Assembly (NCBI RefSeq): GCF_963666015.1
Contig: NZ_OY762555.1
Location: 1,488,001 to 1,552,000, forward strand
Direction: 5' to 3'
DNA: 64,000 nucleotides
From: an uncultured Sphaerochaeta sp.
GTDB lineage: Bacteria > Spirochaetota > Spirochaetia > Sphaerochaetales > Sphaerochaetaceae
Shown here: positions 53,119 to 61,510 of the stretch, in pieces
Layout: each line of letters opens with the position of its first letter
How positions within the stretch are numbered: the first letter of the stretch is position 1
Program-made: the position numbers and the translations under genes
Notes under the pieces: generated by a model
Databases searched by the model: none
Seen by the model: the letters and a program-made list of their open reading frames with translations, nothing else
What the model was told of the DNA's origin: nothing

Positions 53119-55254
53119 TCACAGAGCAATCAACTTTAGCCCAAATCCATCTATTGTCACAATACCTTCTTGTTCTCTCTTCACAACCTTGACCATCTGC
53201 TCCTCCTCACTCCCATTCACCAGGACAAGTGTCTTTACTTCAGGGAAATACGCACAGTCTATATACGGGTTATCAGAAGCGTAGAGTGGCTTTGATACAA
53301 GACCCTGTTCAAGAATTGAACGTAATGCAAAGGTATTCTCAGGAGAATATCTATACTCTGAAAGATACATACCCTTACCCTGGCCGAAAGTTCGTTCTGT
53401 GTATGTTGGTAATCCATCTTCTGCTTGTAGAACAGTGGTCTCACCATCAATTAGATAGATACCTTGCTTGGGAATGATTGTAAGCTGTGGCTCATGCTCT
53501 TCTAGAACTCTCACCTCCCACTTTCCATGACAGAGTCTTTTACCGTCATCATAATCTACACCCAGAACATGTGCCATTCTGAATGAATGATTACGTGATG
53601 AGGGAGCATTAACACCAAGAAAGGTACCACCTTCCCAGACCCACTGCGTAAGCAACGCAACAACCTCATCATTATCCCAGTGCGCTCCCCCACTCCAACT
53701 GCTCCCTTCGAGGCCTGCATTGACGACGATATCGAGGGAGGCAAGGGTTTCCTTGCTAACTTCTTCAAAGCTGAAGAACTCAACGGTATAGGGAAGACCA
53801 GAAAGACTTTCCAGTATATTGATCAAATCTAGGTCCGGATGCTCGTGGTAGTGACCACCGCATGTCCAAGTCCTGAGCTTTCCCCAACTGCTGAGGATTC
53901 CAATCTTCAAGGGAACGGTATACACCTCTGAAGCTTGATGCAGCTCCTTGATCATCCTAAACTGGTCAGCAATATCTGCAATGGTCTCAACAAAATCAGA
54001 GAATCCTTCAGTCAGATGAAGGTACCCCCCCAAGCCAATTCGGTCGAGGGGAGCCCTAAGCATCGCTCTTCTGACGTTAACCCAGTACTTCTGTGCATCG
54101 AGAGCTGGATTGCCTCCCTCCTTGAAAGTGGGGGCTCCGCCGAGTCCTACAGGGAAGAGATAGGGATGCAACCTCAACTCATGAGTAAGTCCTCCTGGCA
54201 CTGCATTGCAGAGTCTAACCTCAAAACCGGAGAACACGCACTTGATGATTCCATCGAACCCGATTGTCTGGAAGGCCTCTGATTGTGGCTCCATTCCAAC
54301 CCAGCTGTCATCATAAAATACATAGGCTTTCTTACCATAGCTGTGCACAATATCCACCAGCTCCTTAGCGTATGAACAGACAAAGGCATTGGTGAACCAG
54401 AGGTAGTCCATCATCCGTTTATTCCATGCAACATGGGAAGGATTTCGGTTTCCCTTGTTGATGAAGTCCTCACCGGTAAGGCGGTACCCATACTGCGCTT
54501 CAAACTGATCCAAAGCCATTGGGCTGACCGTGAAATCATAGGAAGCCCAGTCCGTGAACAGGTTTCTGTTCCGCTCATCACCTCCCCAAATCCAGACAAA
54601 GTTGTAGAAGAGTGAGGTAAACCGTACAACGTCTGTCTCTGGGTGTTCTTCGCACCAGCGAACCAGATAGGAACGTAAGTAGCTTTGGACCTCGGGGTAA
54701 CGAGGATCCAGCTGCCTCAGTGGTTCACTCTTCCAGTCGTTGGTCACATGGTTGTACATGTTTATCTCTTCCCAGATACGGAAAGCAAGGAAGTTCACAC
54801 TATACTGGTGAAAGGGAGTGCAGCCCTCGATAGTTACCATCTTGGTTGTAGCATCATACTGCCATGAGGAGGCAATGACTTCTTCTCCAGTTGTCCGATC
54901 GAAGCCCTGCCAATACGATACAGAATCTTCATTAACCTCAAACTGTTTGGCAAAGTATGGTGTTAATAGCGGAATTTCCGCTGTCTTGGAAGTGGCTATT
55001 ACTCGCTCACTCTCTAGGAATACCTGCTGTTGGAACTGTGGGTTGGCTGAGGCAAACTCGTTATGTTCACGAATGATGCAGATAGTGGAATACACATCCA
55101 TCCCCGCTTCCAGCAACCGTGGAGAGAGCTTGGTCCCATCACAATCGCGAATGACATCAGCACCCCACTTCTCTGCTAGAGAGAGGGAAAGCTCTTCACA
55201 ACCTGCTTCCCCTGGTATGGTAAAAGAACCACGGGATTTCCTTACTGTTTCCAT
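53119..55254 (-). CDS. GH112 beta-galactoside phosphorylase (galacto-/lacto-N-biose phosphorylase family)
   Basis: A 711-residue cytoplasmic phosphorylase. The N-terminus has GSFTIPGEAGCEELSLSLAE and WGADVIRDCDGT; the catalytic acid is expected in FYDDSWVG. The middle and C-terminal parts (GILSSWGKLRTW, GGTFLGVNAPSSR) match the family to its end. GH112 enzymes cleave galactosyl-beta-1,3-N-acetylhexosamine or galactosyl-beta-1,4-rhamnose with phosphate to galactose 1-phosphate; which one is unclear. GAGGTAG precedes the ATG. It sits inside the glycan locus, 68 bases after the polymerase gene, without the kinase and uridylyltransferase genes that usually accompany it. Confidence 0.88.
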   Translation of the reverse strand: METVRKSRGSFTIPGEAGCEELSLSLAEKWGADVIRDCDGTKLSPRLLEAGMDVYSTICIIREHNEFASANPQFQQQVFLESERVIATSKTAEIPLLTPYFAKQFEVNEDSVSYWQGFDRTTGEEVIASSWQYDATTKMVTIEGCTPFHQYSVNFLAFRIWEEINMYNHVTNDWKSEPLRQLDPRYPEVQSYLRSYLVRWCEEHPETDVVRFTSLFYNFVWIWGGDERNRNLFTDWASYDFTVSPMALDQFEAQYGYRLTGEDFINKGNRNPSHVAWNKRMMDYLWFTNAFVCSYAKELVDIVHSYGKKAYVFYDDSWVGMEPQSEAFQTIGFDGIIKCVFSGFEVRLCNAVPGGLTHELRLHPYLFPVGLGGAPTFKEGGNPALDAQKYWVNVRRAMLRAPLDRIGLGGYLHLTEGFSDFVETIADIADQFRMIKELHQASEVYTVPLKIGILSSWGKLRTWTCGGHYHEHPDLDLINILESLSGLPYTVEFFSFEEVSKETLASLDIVVNAGLEGSSWSGGAHWDNDEVVALLTQWVWEGGTFLGVNAPSSRNHSFRMAHVLGVDYDDGKRLCHGKWEVRVLEEHEPQLTIIPKQGIYLIDGETTVLQAEDGLPTYTERTFGQGKGMYLSEYRYSPENTFALRSILEQGLVSKPLYASDNPYIDCAYFPEVKTLVLVNGSEEEQMVKVVKREQEGIVTIDGFGLKLIAL

Positions 55255-55322
55255 TTCAACTACCTCACTCTATGACGGTACCATGAGTTGGGGAGGGAGT
55301 CCAGAAATGGTTGATCGTTATT

Positions 55323-57428
55323 TCAATCGAAACTATTTGGCAGAGTAATCCAACTTCCAAATTGATAATTATATGATTCAGGGTAAAAAGGCTCCATACC
55401 AGAGCCGTGGTACAATGTTATCTCTCCAAAATAGACATGATCTAGTATAGAGTAGAAATCAATACGCGCATGTGGAATTCCAATAGAAAGTTCACTAGCC
55501 AATTTGAGCATAGTTTGCAATGTTGAAGGTTTTGGAAGATATTTATTCGGATCATTTGGATATTTGATTGAAACAGGAATTAAATTCCAATCGGTGTCAT
55601 ATAAATTTCTCTTATGATCAGAAAATCTATCAAAATCCATTTGAATGGCCTTTGGAACCCCATTAAAACAGAACACTTTATAGTCCTTCAACTCATAACC
55701 AGACTCATCTACCATATACTTCTCACATATAATTTTTGGTTCAACAAATCGATAAGGAGTTTCCCTTGTACGCTGATAATGACTTTTCTTTAGTGCTCGG
55801 TCCAAACGAATTGTAATTTCTTTAAAATTAATGTCTGCTTTATTTTTGCAAATAAAGACACTACCAGAATCATGTGTACATTTCAGAACAAATGAACTAG
55901 GAAGAAGATCAATATCTATTTCATCTGTATTCTTATAAACACCAATGAGAGGGATGAGATACTTTTCTCCAATAGTAGATTTTATATACTCCCTAACGGC
56001 ATATTTATCAACCAACGTACTGTATATCTCTCTTCTATCGTGTAGTTTCAGCCATTGAAGTTTTTCATTGTATGTAACAGGTGCGTTTAGGTTAAGTTTC
56101 TTCCCTGTAGTCAAGTAATACTTGATGGAAAGATATCTTTTATCAGAAAGTATTTGTCCTACCTTTCCTTTCAATAGATACTTTGCAAATGTACTCGGAT
56201 GCCGAATATACTCATAGATTTTAGAAACCAACTGGAATACATTCAACCCAAGATCTGGAGTTCCTACCATAATACCTGCATAACATACTGCAAGAATGAT
56301 AGTGCTATATTCTTCGGTATAGGTTACCCTCCCCACTTGATCGAATAACATAGCAACAATCATTGCAGTTGATAGTATTTCTGGGCCTTTCTTTTCAAAT
56401 CGGAAAAATCTCTTTATCCCCTCTCTAACGATAAAAAAAGAGAGGCTGTAGTATACAAGCAATCCTATCAAACCTAATCCAACCAAAAGCTCCACATAAT
56501 TGTTGTGTGAATAGGTGCCATATCCACTAAGAGCAGTAAATGCACCAAGTCCCCAACCAAAAAGAGGTCGTTCCTTGAACATCTCTAACCCACGGATAAT
56601 CATATCCATTCGGATAGATGTACTTCCATCAACACCCTTATTAAATAGCAACTCAACAAACATGTTCATGAAACGTCGGCCAAATGCTTTATATAATGGT
56701 TCAATATGTATCAATAAAACGGTGCTAATACCCAGAACAAGAATCCCAACACCTGCAGCCAGTAATACGCGCTTAAAGTTCTTCTGCTGTAATAATATTA
56801 GGGATACCCCTCCAACACCCAGCAAAAAAAAAGCTTTACGAGAACCTGAATAAATTGAAAGCATAATTAAGAAAGGGAGTAACAACCAGTACCACTTGGC
56901 TTTTGGCTGTAACCCAAGATATAAACACATAATAGCTGCAATAGCAAACATATTCCCTACTCTATTAGGGTTTATTCCAATTGTAGTGCCCAAACGTGAA
57001 CTAAGGAATATTTCTACTGGTGTGTTCATTAGTAAGCGAATAATAATAAAAAGGATAGCCAATAGGTAAATTTGAAGGAACCGTCTATGCGTTTCTTCAG
57101 ATTCTTTCACATATGGAAATAGAAGGTTTACAAATAGCAATACCTGTATAATAGACTTCAGTCGACTGAATGCAATAACTGTATCACTAGCATAAATTAC
57201 AGAGATTGCAGAGAGTACAAAGAATGCAAGACTCCACCCAACAATAGGAGTAGTAATAATGGAACGTTTTAAAAAAAACCTAATACTAAAAGTAAGGAGA
57301 AACAATACTTCAGCAGGGATAAAAACATGATGAACATCTGGACCATATCCCATCAACACACTCAAAAAGACCAGCAATACTGCATCGCAAAACCAATGAA
57401 ATAGACTTTCCTCTTTTGTGACCAACAT
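55323..57428 (-). CDS. Fusion of a Wzy/O-antigen-ligase-like polymerase with a TupA-like ATP-grasp domain
   Basis: A 701-residue protein. Residues 1-415 are a 10-12-helix O-antigen ligase/polymerase (Wzy_C) domain: GTTIGINPNRVGNMFAIA, then a periplasmic loop and RPLFGWGLGAFTALSGYGTY with the usual YSHNNYVELLVGLG. Residues ~430-701 are a cytoplasmic TupA-like ATP-grasp domain: KLNLNAPVTYNEKLQWLKL, LVDKYAVREYI, CTHDSGSVFIC, DESGYELKDYKVFCF and EITLYHGSG. The frame is continuous. It probably couples polymerisation with amino-acid ligation to the repeat unit. The start is ATG 57426-57428 with a weak binding site; this is the most upstream gene of the minus-strand glycan genes. Confidence 0.87.
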   Translation of the reverse strand: MLVTKEESLFHWFCDAVLLVFLSVLMGYGPDVHHVFIPAEVLFLLTFSIRFFLKRSIITTPIVGWSLAFFVLSAISVIYASDTVIAFSRLKSIIQVLLFVNLLFPYVKESEETHRRFLQIYLLAILFIIIRLLMNTPVEIFLSSRLGTTIGINPNRVGNMFAIAAIMCLYLGLQPKAKWYWLLLPFLIMLSIYSGSRKAFFLLGVGGVSLILLQQKNFKRVLLAAGVGILVLGISTVLLIHIEPLYKAFGRRFMNMFVELLFNKGVDGSTSIRMDMIIRGLEMFKERPLFGWGLGAFTALSGYGTYSHNNYVELLVGLGLIGLLVYYSLSFFIVREGIKRFFRFEKKGPEILSTAMIVAMLFDQVGRVTYTEEYSTIILAVCYAGIMVGTPDLGLNVFQLVSKIYEYIRHPSTFAKYLLKGKVGQILSDKRYLSIKYYLTTGKKLNLNAPVTYNEKLQWLKLHDRREIYSTLVDKYAVREYIKSTIGEKYLIPLIGVYKNTDEIDIDLLPSSFVLKCTHDSGSVFICKNKADINFKEITIRLDRALKKSHYQRTRETPYRFVEPKIICEKYMVDESGYELKDYKVFCFNGVPKAIQMDFDRFSDHKRNLYDTDWNLIPVSIKYPNDPNKYLPKPSTLQTMLKLASELSIGIPHARIDFYSILDHVYFGEITLYHGSGMEPFYPESYNYQFGSWITLPNSFD

Positions 57429-57658
57429 ATATTCTTTGTATTCTCCTCGTTCTCGAAATAATAGGACATAAAGCCAACACTAACAAGATACCTCATATAT
57501 AATGCACGATTACTTAGGGGACACCCTCTGACAAAGAATACTTTGATTAGAATTTCTAGATATTACAAAAGAATCCTTTTCATTCTGTGCAAAAAGGAAA
57601 CCATAATGAGATATTAATTGGAAGTAAATCTAAGAAGCGTCCAGAAAACAATCCAAAC

Positions 57659-58411
57659 CTACTCTATCCCCTTCTCCACCACGTATAACACATCCTTGTC
57701 CACCTGTTCCCTGACAGCCTGAAGGCTCTCGAATTTGGTGATGGGTCGAATGAAGTTCTTGATCTCCATGGTTATAACCTGGCCATAGAGGTCACGATTA
57801 AAATGTAGGAGAAAGGTTTCAATGGTAATTGTGGGATAATCATCCACGGTAGGACGGGGACCGATGCTGGTAACCCCAAGGTATCGTACCCCATCAACGA
57901 TGGTGATGGTACCATACACGCCATGGGCAGGAATGAGCTTGTTTGAAGCTATCTTGAGATTAACGGTGGGCATACCCACCGTTCTCCCCAGCTGTCTTCC
58001 ATATACCACTTCCCCACTCATGGTGTAGGGGTGCCCAAGCATCTCTTCAGCCTCTTCAATCTCTCCCCTGAGCAAACTATCAGCTATACGGTCAGCAGTA
58101 ATCGGTTCATCCTTGTAGAGCACTGGTTTGATAAGATCAAGCTTTTCATTGTGTTCCTTGAGCGACGAGAGAGCGGGATGATGGCTTCCCACAATCACGG
58201 AGTCGAAACCCTTGGTTTCCAGACGCTTATCCACATGAATAATAGTACACGCCTGTCCTGCATACTCCTTGATCAGAGCATCACGCTCTTCATCGGTGGT
58301 AAGCACCGCTTGGCCGGTAACCGGCTGGATATATATTTTCTCTGGCTTGTGGGCAAGGATGGCTTGATGCCCACGATGGACTCCATCAAAATGCCCAAAT
58401 GCTACATTCAT
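57659..58411 (-). CDS. ribF: RibF-like riboflavin kinase/FAD synthetase with a shortened N-terminal domain
   Basis: A 250-residue protein, shorter than the usual ~310. The N-terminal adenylyltransferase part starts at once with NVAFGHFDGVHRGHQAIL, but the usual flavin-site G-x-D-F-x-F-G is replaced by VIVGSHHPALSSL. The kinase half is intact: GEVVYGRQLGRTVGMPTVNL, HGVYGTITI, TSIGPRPTV and NRDLYGQ. It should phosphorylate riboflavin to FMN; FAD synthesis is doubtful. Start at ATG 58409-58411 behind GGAGGCAGGT, overlapping the permease stop by four bases. Confidence 0.85.
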   Translation of the reverse strand: MNVAFGHFDGVHRGHQAILAHKPEKIYIQPVTGQAVLTTDEERDALIKEYAGQACTIIHVDKRLETKGFDSVIVGSHHPALSSLKEHNEKLDLIKPVLYKDEPITADRIADSLLRGEIEEAEEMLGHPYTMSGEVVYGRQLGRTVGMPTVNLKIASNKLIPAHGVYGTITIVDGVRYLGVTSIGPRPTVDDYPTITIETFLLHFNRDLYGQVITMEIKNFIRPITKFESLQAVREQVDKDVLYVVEKGIE

Positions 58412-59742
58412 ACCTGCCTCCTCGGCCTTCGGTAGAATAAAAGCCCAATTACATAGTAGATGACCGTTGCTAACCAGAGCTGCCATCCACCTTGTATGAC
58501 ACTCGGTACATAACTGGCTACCAACACAGCCAGTGTCAAGATGGGAAGGATGTTCCCTCCTGGTGCATGAAAGAACCCTGCTTCCTTGGTTGGGTGTTGT
58601 TTTCTTGACTCAATGACCGTTACACAGACGATTGCTACCACGATAACATTACAAAGAGCCCCAAGATTGATCAGAAGATTGGTAAGCTGGGGAAATGCAG
58701 CAAAGAAACCGGTTACGAGTACTACTACTGCTGTCGCTGTCAGAGGAGCGCCATTCTCCTTACCTGTTCTTGCAAGAAAACGAGGAAGGGCACCTTTCTC
58801 TGCTGTTGCCTGCAGGGTATGACTCGCAAGGGCCATGGTTACAATCATGGTAGTGAGAAGAGCCAGTACCGCTGAAATAGAAATCAGGGGAGTAAGAAAT
58901 GCTAAACCAGGAAGGCTGAACGCTGCAGCATAGAGTGGAATATAACGCATTCCCTCGTTCTCCAGCAGATAGGAAGAAGATACCAACCCCAAGGTTGCCA
59001 CCAACACTACTAAATAGAGAACCAAGACCACGGCCATGGCGATTGCCATCGCCTTGGGAACGGTCTTGTTGGGTTTCTCTACTTCACCAACTAGGAACGA
59101 GAGGGCTACGATAGCCCCATAGGCTACCATGGCAAGCGGAAGTGCATCCAAGAACCCTGTAACGCCCCCAGTTCCCTGTGTAAAAAAAGGCGTGAATCCT
59201 GCGGGATCCCAGCTTCCACTGGAGAAGACAGCAATAGAGAAAATGACCAATGTCAGCCCAAGAAAAAGGGTTAAAACCGTAGTAGCTTTTCCGGTAATAC
59301 GGAATCTAACTGCGTTCAAGACACCACTGAAAAGGACTGCAGCAATACCAAGTGGAACTTGTAGGGAGCCCATTGCTGGGAATGCAACGGAAAGATAGAT
59401 TCCTATGTAAATTGCTGAGAACGCTGCACCTGCGATACACCCAAAGAGATAAGCCCATGCTGAGATCCACCCCCAGAGGTTTCCTTGTTCCCTTGTCTTA
59501 CCCAGGAGCAACGCTGGAAACGCAAAGACTCCACCACTTTGAGGATAGCGGGAGGCAAGCTCTGCTGTCTGCAAGCCATAGGCAAGCAGAATGAGTGCAC
59601 CAAGAATCCAAGAGATGATGGCCGCCGGTCCTGCACTGAGGATTGTCATTCCAGAAAGAGAGAAAATGGCGCTACCGATCATTCCCCCGATCAAGAGGTG
59701 TACACTGTCAAAGGTACCAAGTTTCTTCTGCTCTGTTGCCAC
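58408..59742 (-). CDS. APC-family amino acid permease
   Basis: A 444-residue, 12-helix permease. The first helix has GGMIGSAIFSLSG, the unwound G-x-G-x-x-x-G-type substrate site of the APC fold, and EVEKPNKTVPKAM follows the sixth helix. The start is chosen as GTG 59740-59742, seven bases after a perfect GGAGG; an ATG 27 bases upstream has no such site. It is translationally coupled to ribF. The substrate, an amino acid or amine, is unknown. Its promoter region faces the hip operators. Confidence 0.86.
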   Translation of the reverse strand: MATEQKKLGTFDSVHLLIGGMIGSAIFSLSGMTILSAGPAAIISWILGALILLAYGLQTAELASRYPQSGGVFAFPALLLGKTREQGNLWGWISAWAYLFGCIAGAAFSAIYIGIYLSVAFPAMGSLQVPLGIAAVLFSGVLNAVRFRITGKATTVLTLFLGLTLVIFSIAVFSSGSWDPAGFTPFFTQGTGGVTGFLDALPLAMVAYGAIVALSFLVGEVEKPNKTVPKAMAIAMAVVLVLYLVVLVATLGLVSSSYLLENEGMRYIPLYAAAFSLPGLAFLTPLISISAVLALLTTMIVTMALASHTLQATAEKGALPRFLARTGKENGAPLTATAVVVLVTGFFAAFPQLTNLLINLGALCNVIVVAIVCVTVIESRKQHPTKEAGFFHAPGGNILPILTLAVLVASYVPSVIQGGWQLWLATVIYYVIGLLFYRRPRRQV

Positions 59743-59872
59743 AATAATGCCTCCAACGGAGTCAATCATACCGTGGTAGTAAACTCGTGTGCAAGGAAGC
59801 AGGCCCCCTAAGGAAAGAAATCCTAGACAGATACTTAGTGAATACAGAGACCAGATATATTTAACATATTAC

Positions 59873-59973
59873 ACCCGTTCGGGTATATATTAACTAAATT
59901 ATATGTATTTTATCCCCGTTCGGGTATAATCTATAAAGATTCTTCTTGAAATGTACCCGTTCGGGTATATAAT
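59873..59973 (+). promoter_or_regulatory. hipBST promoter with three evenly spaced operators
   Basis: Three copies of the dyad CCCG-TT-CGGG, each followed by TATA, have centres at 59878.5, 59919.5 and 59960.5, exactly 41 bp apart. The third (TACCCGTTCGGGTA, 59954-59967) fills the spacer between -35 TTGAAA (59946-59951) and -10 TATAAT (59968-59973). Transcription should start at or next to the hipB ATG (59980), and there is no Shine-Dalgarno sequence, so the message is probably leaderless. HipB is the expected binder. The first copy could also act on the divergent permease gene. Confidence 0.8.
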
Positions 59974-59979
59974 ATAATT

Positions 59980-60192
59980 ATGAATGCGATTGGAATGTTT
60001 ATTCGAGATCAAAGAAAACGTGCAGGACTCACCCAAGAGGAGTTTGCACTCCGCTCTGGGCTAGGACTTCGTTTCATCCGTGAACTGGAACAGGGGAAAC
60101 AAACCGTTCGTTTGGATAAAGTGAATCAAGCACTCAAAATGTTTGGTCATGTTGCGGGACCAGTCCCCATTGATGGAGAGTACAGGACATGA
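59980..60192 (+). CDS. hipB: HipB antitoxin/repressor
   Basis: A 70-residue Xre/Cro-type DNA-binding protein: AGLTQEEFALRSGLGLRFIR and ELEQGK form the helix-turn-helix, and the short tail (FGHVAGPVPIDG) is typical of HipB. It should repress the operon at the three upstream dyads and join the toxin complex. It is coupled to hipS by an ATGA overlap. No ribosome binding site precedes the ATG. Confidence 0.92.
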   Translation: MNAIGMFIRDQRKRAGLTQEEFALRSGLGLRFIRELEQGKQTVRLDKVNQALKMFGHVAGPVPIDGEYRT

Positions 60193-60515
60193 AAAGTACA
60201 CGCCAAGGACGAGTATTCGTGAGAAACATCCCAGCAGGTATTATTGCACAAACTGATGAAGGCTATCAGTTCACCTATGACCCTACATATCTACAAGCCC
60301 CTGGAAGTGTACCCATCAGCCTTACCATGCCTCTGCAGGAAACTCCATATCAAAGTACAACGTTCTTCCCCTTCTTTGATGGTCTTATCCCAGAAGGCTG
60401 GCTCTTAGAACAAGCATGCCGTAATTGGAAACTGGACAGGAGAGACCGAATGGGATTGTTGCTCCATGTATGTCGGGATTGTGTTGGCTTTGTATCAGTT
60501 GAGGAGGTATTGTGA
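60189..60515 (+). CDS. hipS: HipS, separate N-terminal subdomain of HipA (probable antitoxin)
   Basis: A 108-residue protein equal to the N-terminal subdomain (Couple_hipA) of full-length HipA. Near the middle and end it has PFFDGLIPEGWLLEQACRNW, LDRRDRMGLL and RDCVGFVSV. In the E. coli HipBST system the HipS protein, not HipB, neutralises the kinase; the same is expected here. Its start and stop overlap hipB and hipT by four bases each. Confidence 0.87.
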   Translation: MKSTRQGRVFVRNIPAGIIAQTDEGYQFTYDPTYLQAPGSVPISLTMPLQETPYQSTTFFPFFDGLIPEGWLLEQACRNWKLDRRDRMGLLLHVCRDCVGFVSVEEVL

Positions 60516-61456
60516 ACCGTTGTCTCTATTGTGGACGGATTTTAGATGAGCCTCATATGCATGGTTGGCACCAAAGATGTATTCATTCTTTCTTTGGAAC
60601 GAAGGAGATACCGATTCTAGATTTTGATAGAACTAATCTAGGCCCATACGCGACACAAAGTGGTTATACAATCCCAGGGGTACAGAAAAAGTTTTCCCTC
60701 TCCCTTGATCATACGAAACAGGTAGACCGTCTCACATTGGTTGGGAAACCCCCTGGTTACATTGTAAAACTGCAAACTGAGGCATATGAAGCACTGCCAG
60801 AGTTGGAACATGTGGTCATGCATATGGCAAAGATTGCCAAGATTGCTACCGTTCCTAATGCACTTATCCAACTGAATGATGGATCACTTGCCTATATTAC
60901 AAAACGAATTGACCGCATTTTCAAGAAAGATTGTATAACACAACTTCCGATGGAAGATTTTTGCCAGCTCACAGGTAGATTAACCGAGGATAAGTACCAT
61001 GGTTCTTATGAGCAGTGCGGAACAATCATTCGCACCTACTCCAAGCAACATATGCTTGACCTCACGAACTTTTGGTACGTTTTGGTATTCTGCTTCATCA
61101 CTGGCAACTCTGACATGCATCTCAAAAACTTCTCTCTCTATGCCCCCGTTAATGAACACTTTCAGCTCACCCCTGCGTATGATTTACTACCAGTACAACT
61201 CATCCTCCCTGAAGATACTCAGGAGATGGCATTAACACTCAGGGGAAAGAAATCGCGACTAAAACGAACAGATTTCTTACTCCTTGCAAAGCATCTGGAG
61301 ATACCTGAACAGGTTGCTGTTCGACTTATCAAGCGGGTTTCTGGATTGCTTCCCCAGTGGGAGGCACTCATTAGTGAAAGCTGTATGCCTGGCCATCTGA
61401 AACCAGCACTCGTGGAGTTGGTCAAGAATAGAATCAATAGGATTACTTCAGAATAG
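60512..61456 (+). CDS. hipT: HipT, short HipA-like serine/threonine kinase toxin
   Basis: A 314-residue HipA-type kinase lacking the N-terminal subdomain, which is encoded as hipS. The start is GTG 60512. Residues 4-23 carry C-x-x-C and H-x-x-C (CLYC, HQRC), a possible zinc knuckle. The glycine-rich loop is YTIPGVQKK (52-60). The catalytic loop is GNSDMHLKNF (198-207, Asp201) and the metal site AYDLLP (Asp224). In E. coli HipT the corresponding loop residues are S-I-S; here they are T-I-P. HipA/HipT toxins phosphorylate aminoacyl-tRNA synthetases; the target here is not predictable. Confidence 0.9.
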   Translation: MNRCLYCGRILDEPHMHGWHQRCIHSFFGTKEIPILDFDRTNLGPYATQSGYTIPGVQKKFSLSLDHTKQVDRLTLVGKPPGYIVKLQTEAYEALPELEHVVMHMAKIAKIATVPNALIQLNDGSLAYITKRIDRIFKKDCITQLPMEDFCQLTGRLTEDKYHGSYEQCGTIIRTYSKQHMLDLTNFWYVLVFCFITGNSDMHLKNFSLYAPVNEHFQLTPAYDLLPVQLILPEDTQEMALTLRGKKSRLKRTDFLLLAKHLEIPEQVAVRLIKRVSGLLPQWEALISESCMPGHLKPALVELVKNRINRITSE

Positions 61457-61510
61457 CGATTCTTCTCTGATGGTTTCACCATTCTGATTGCCTGCGTTCC
61501 AAGTGCCTTC

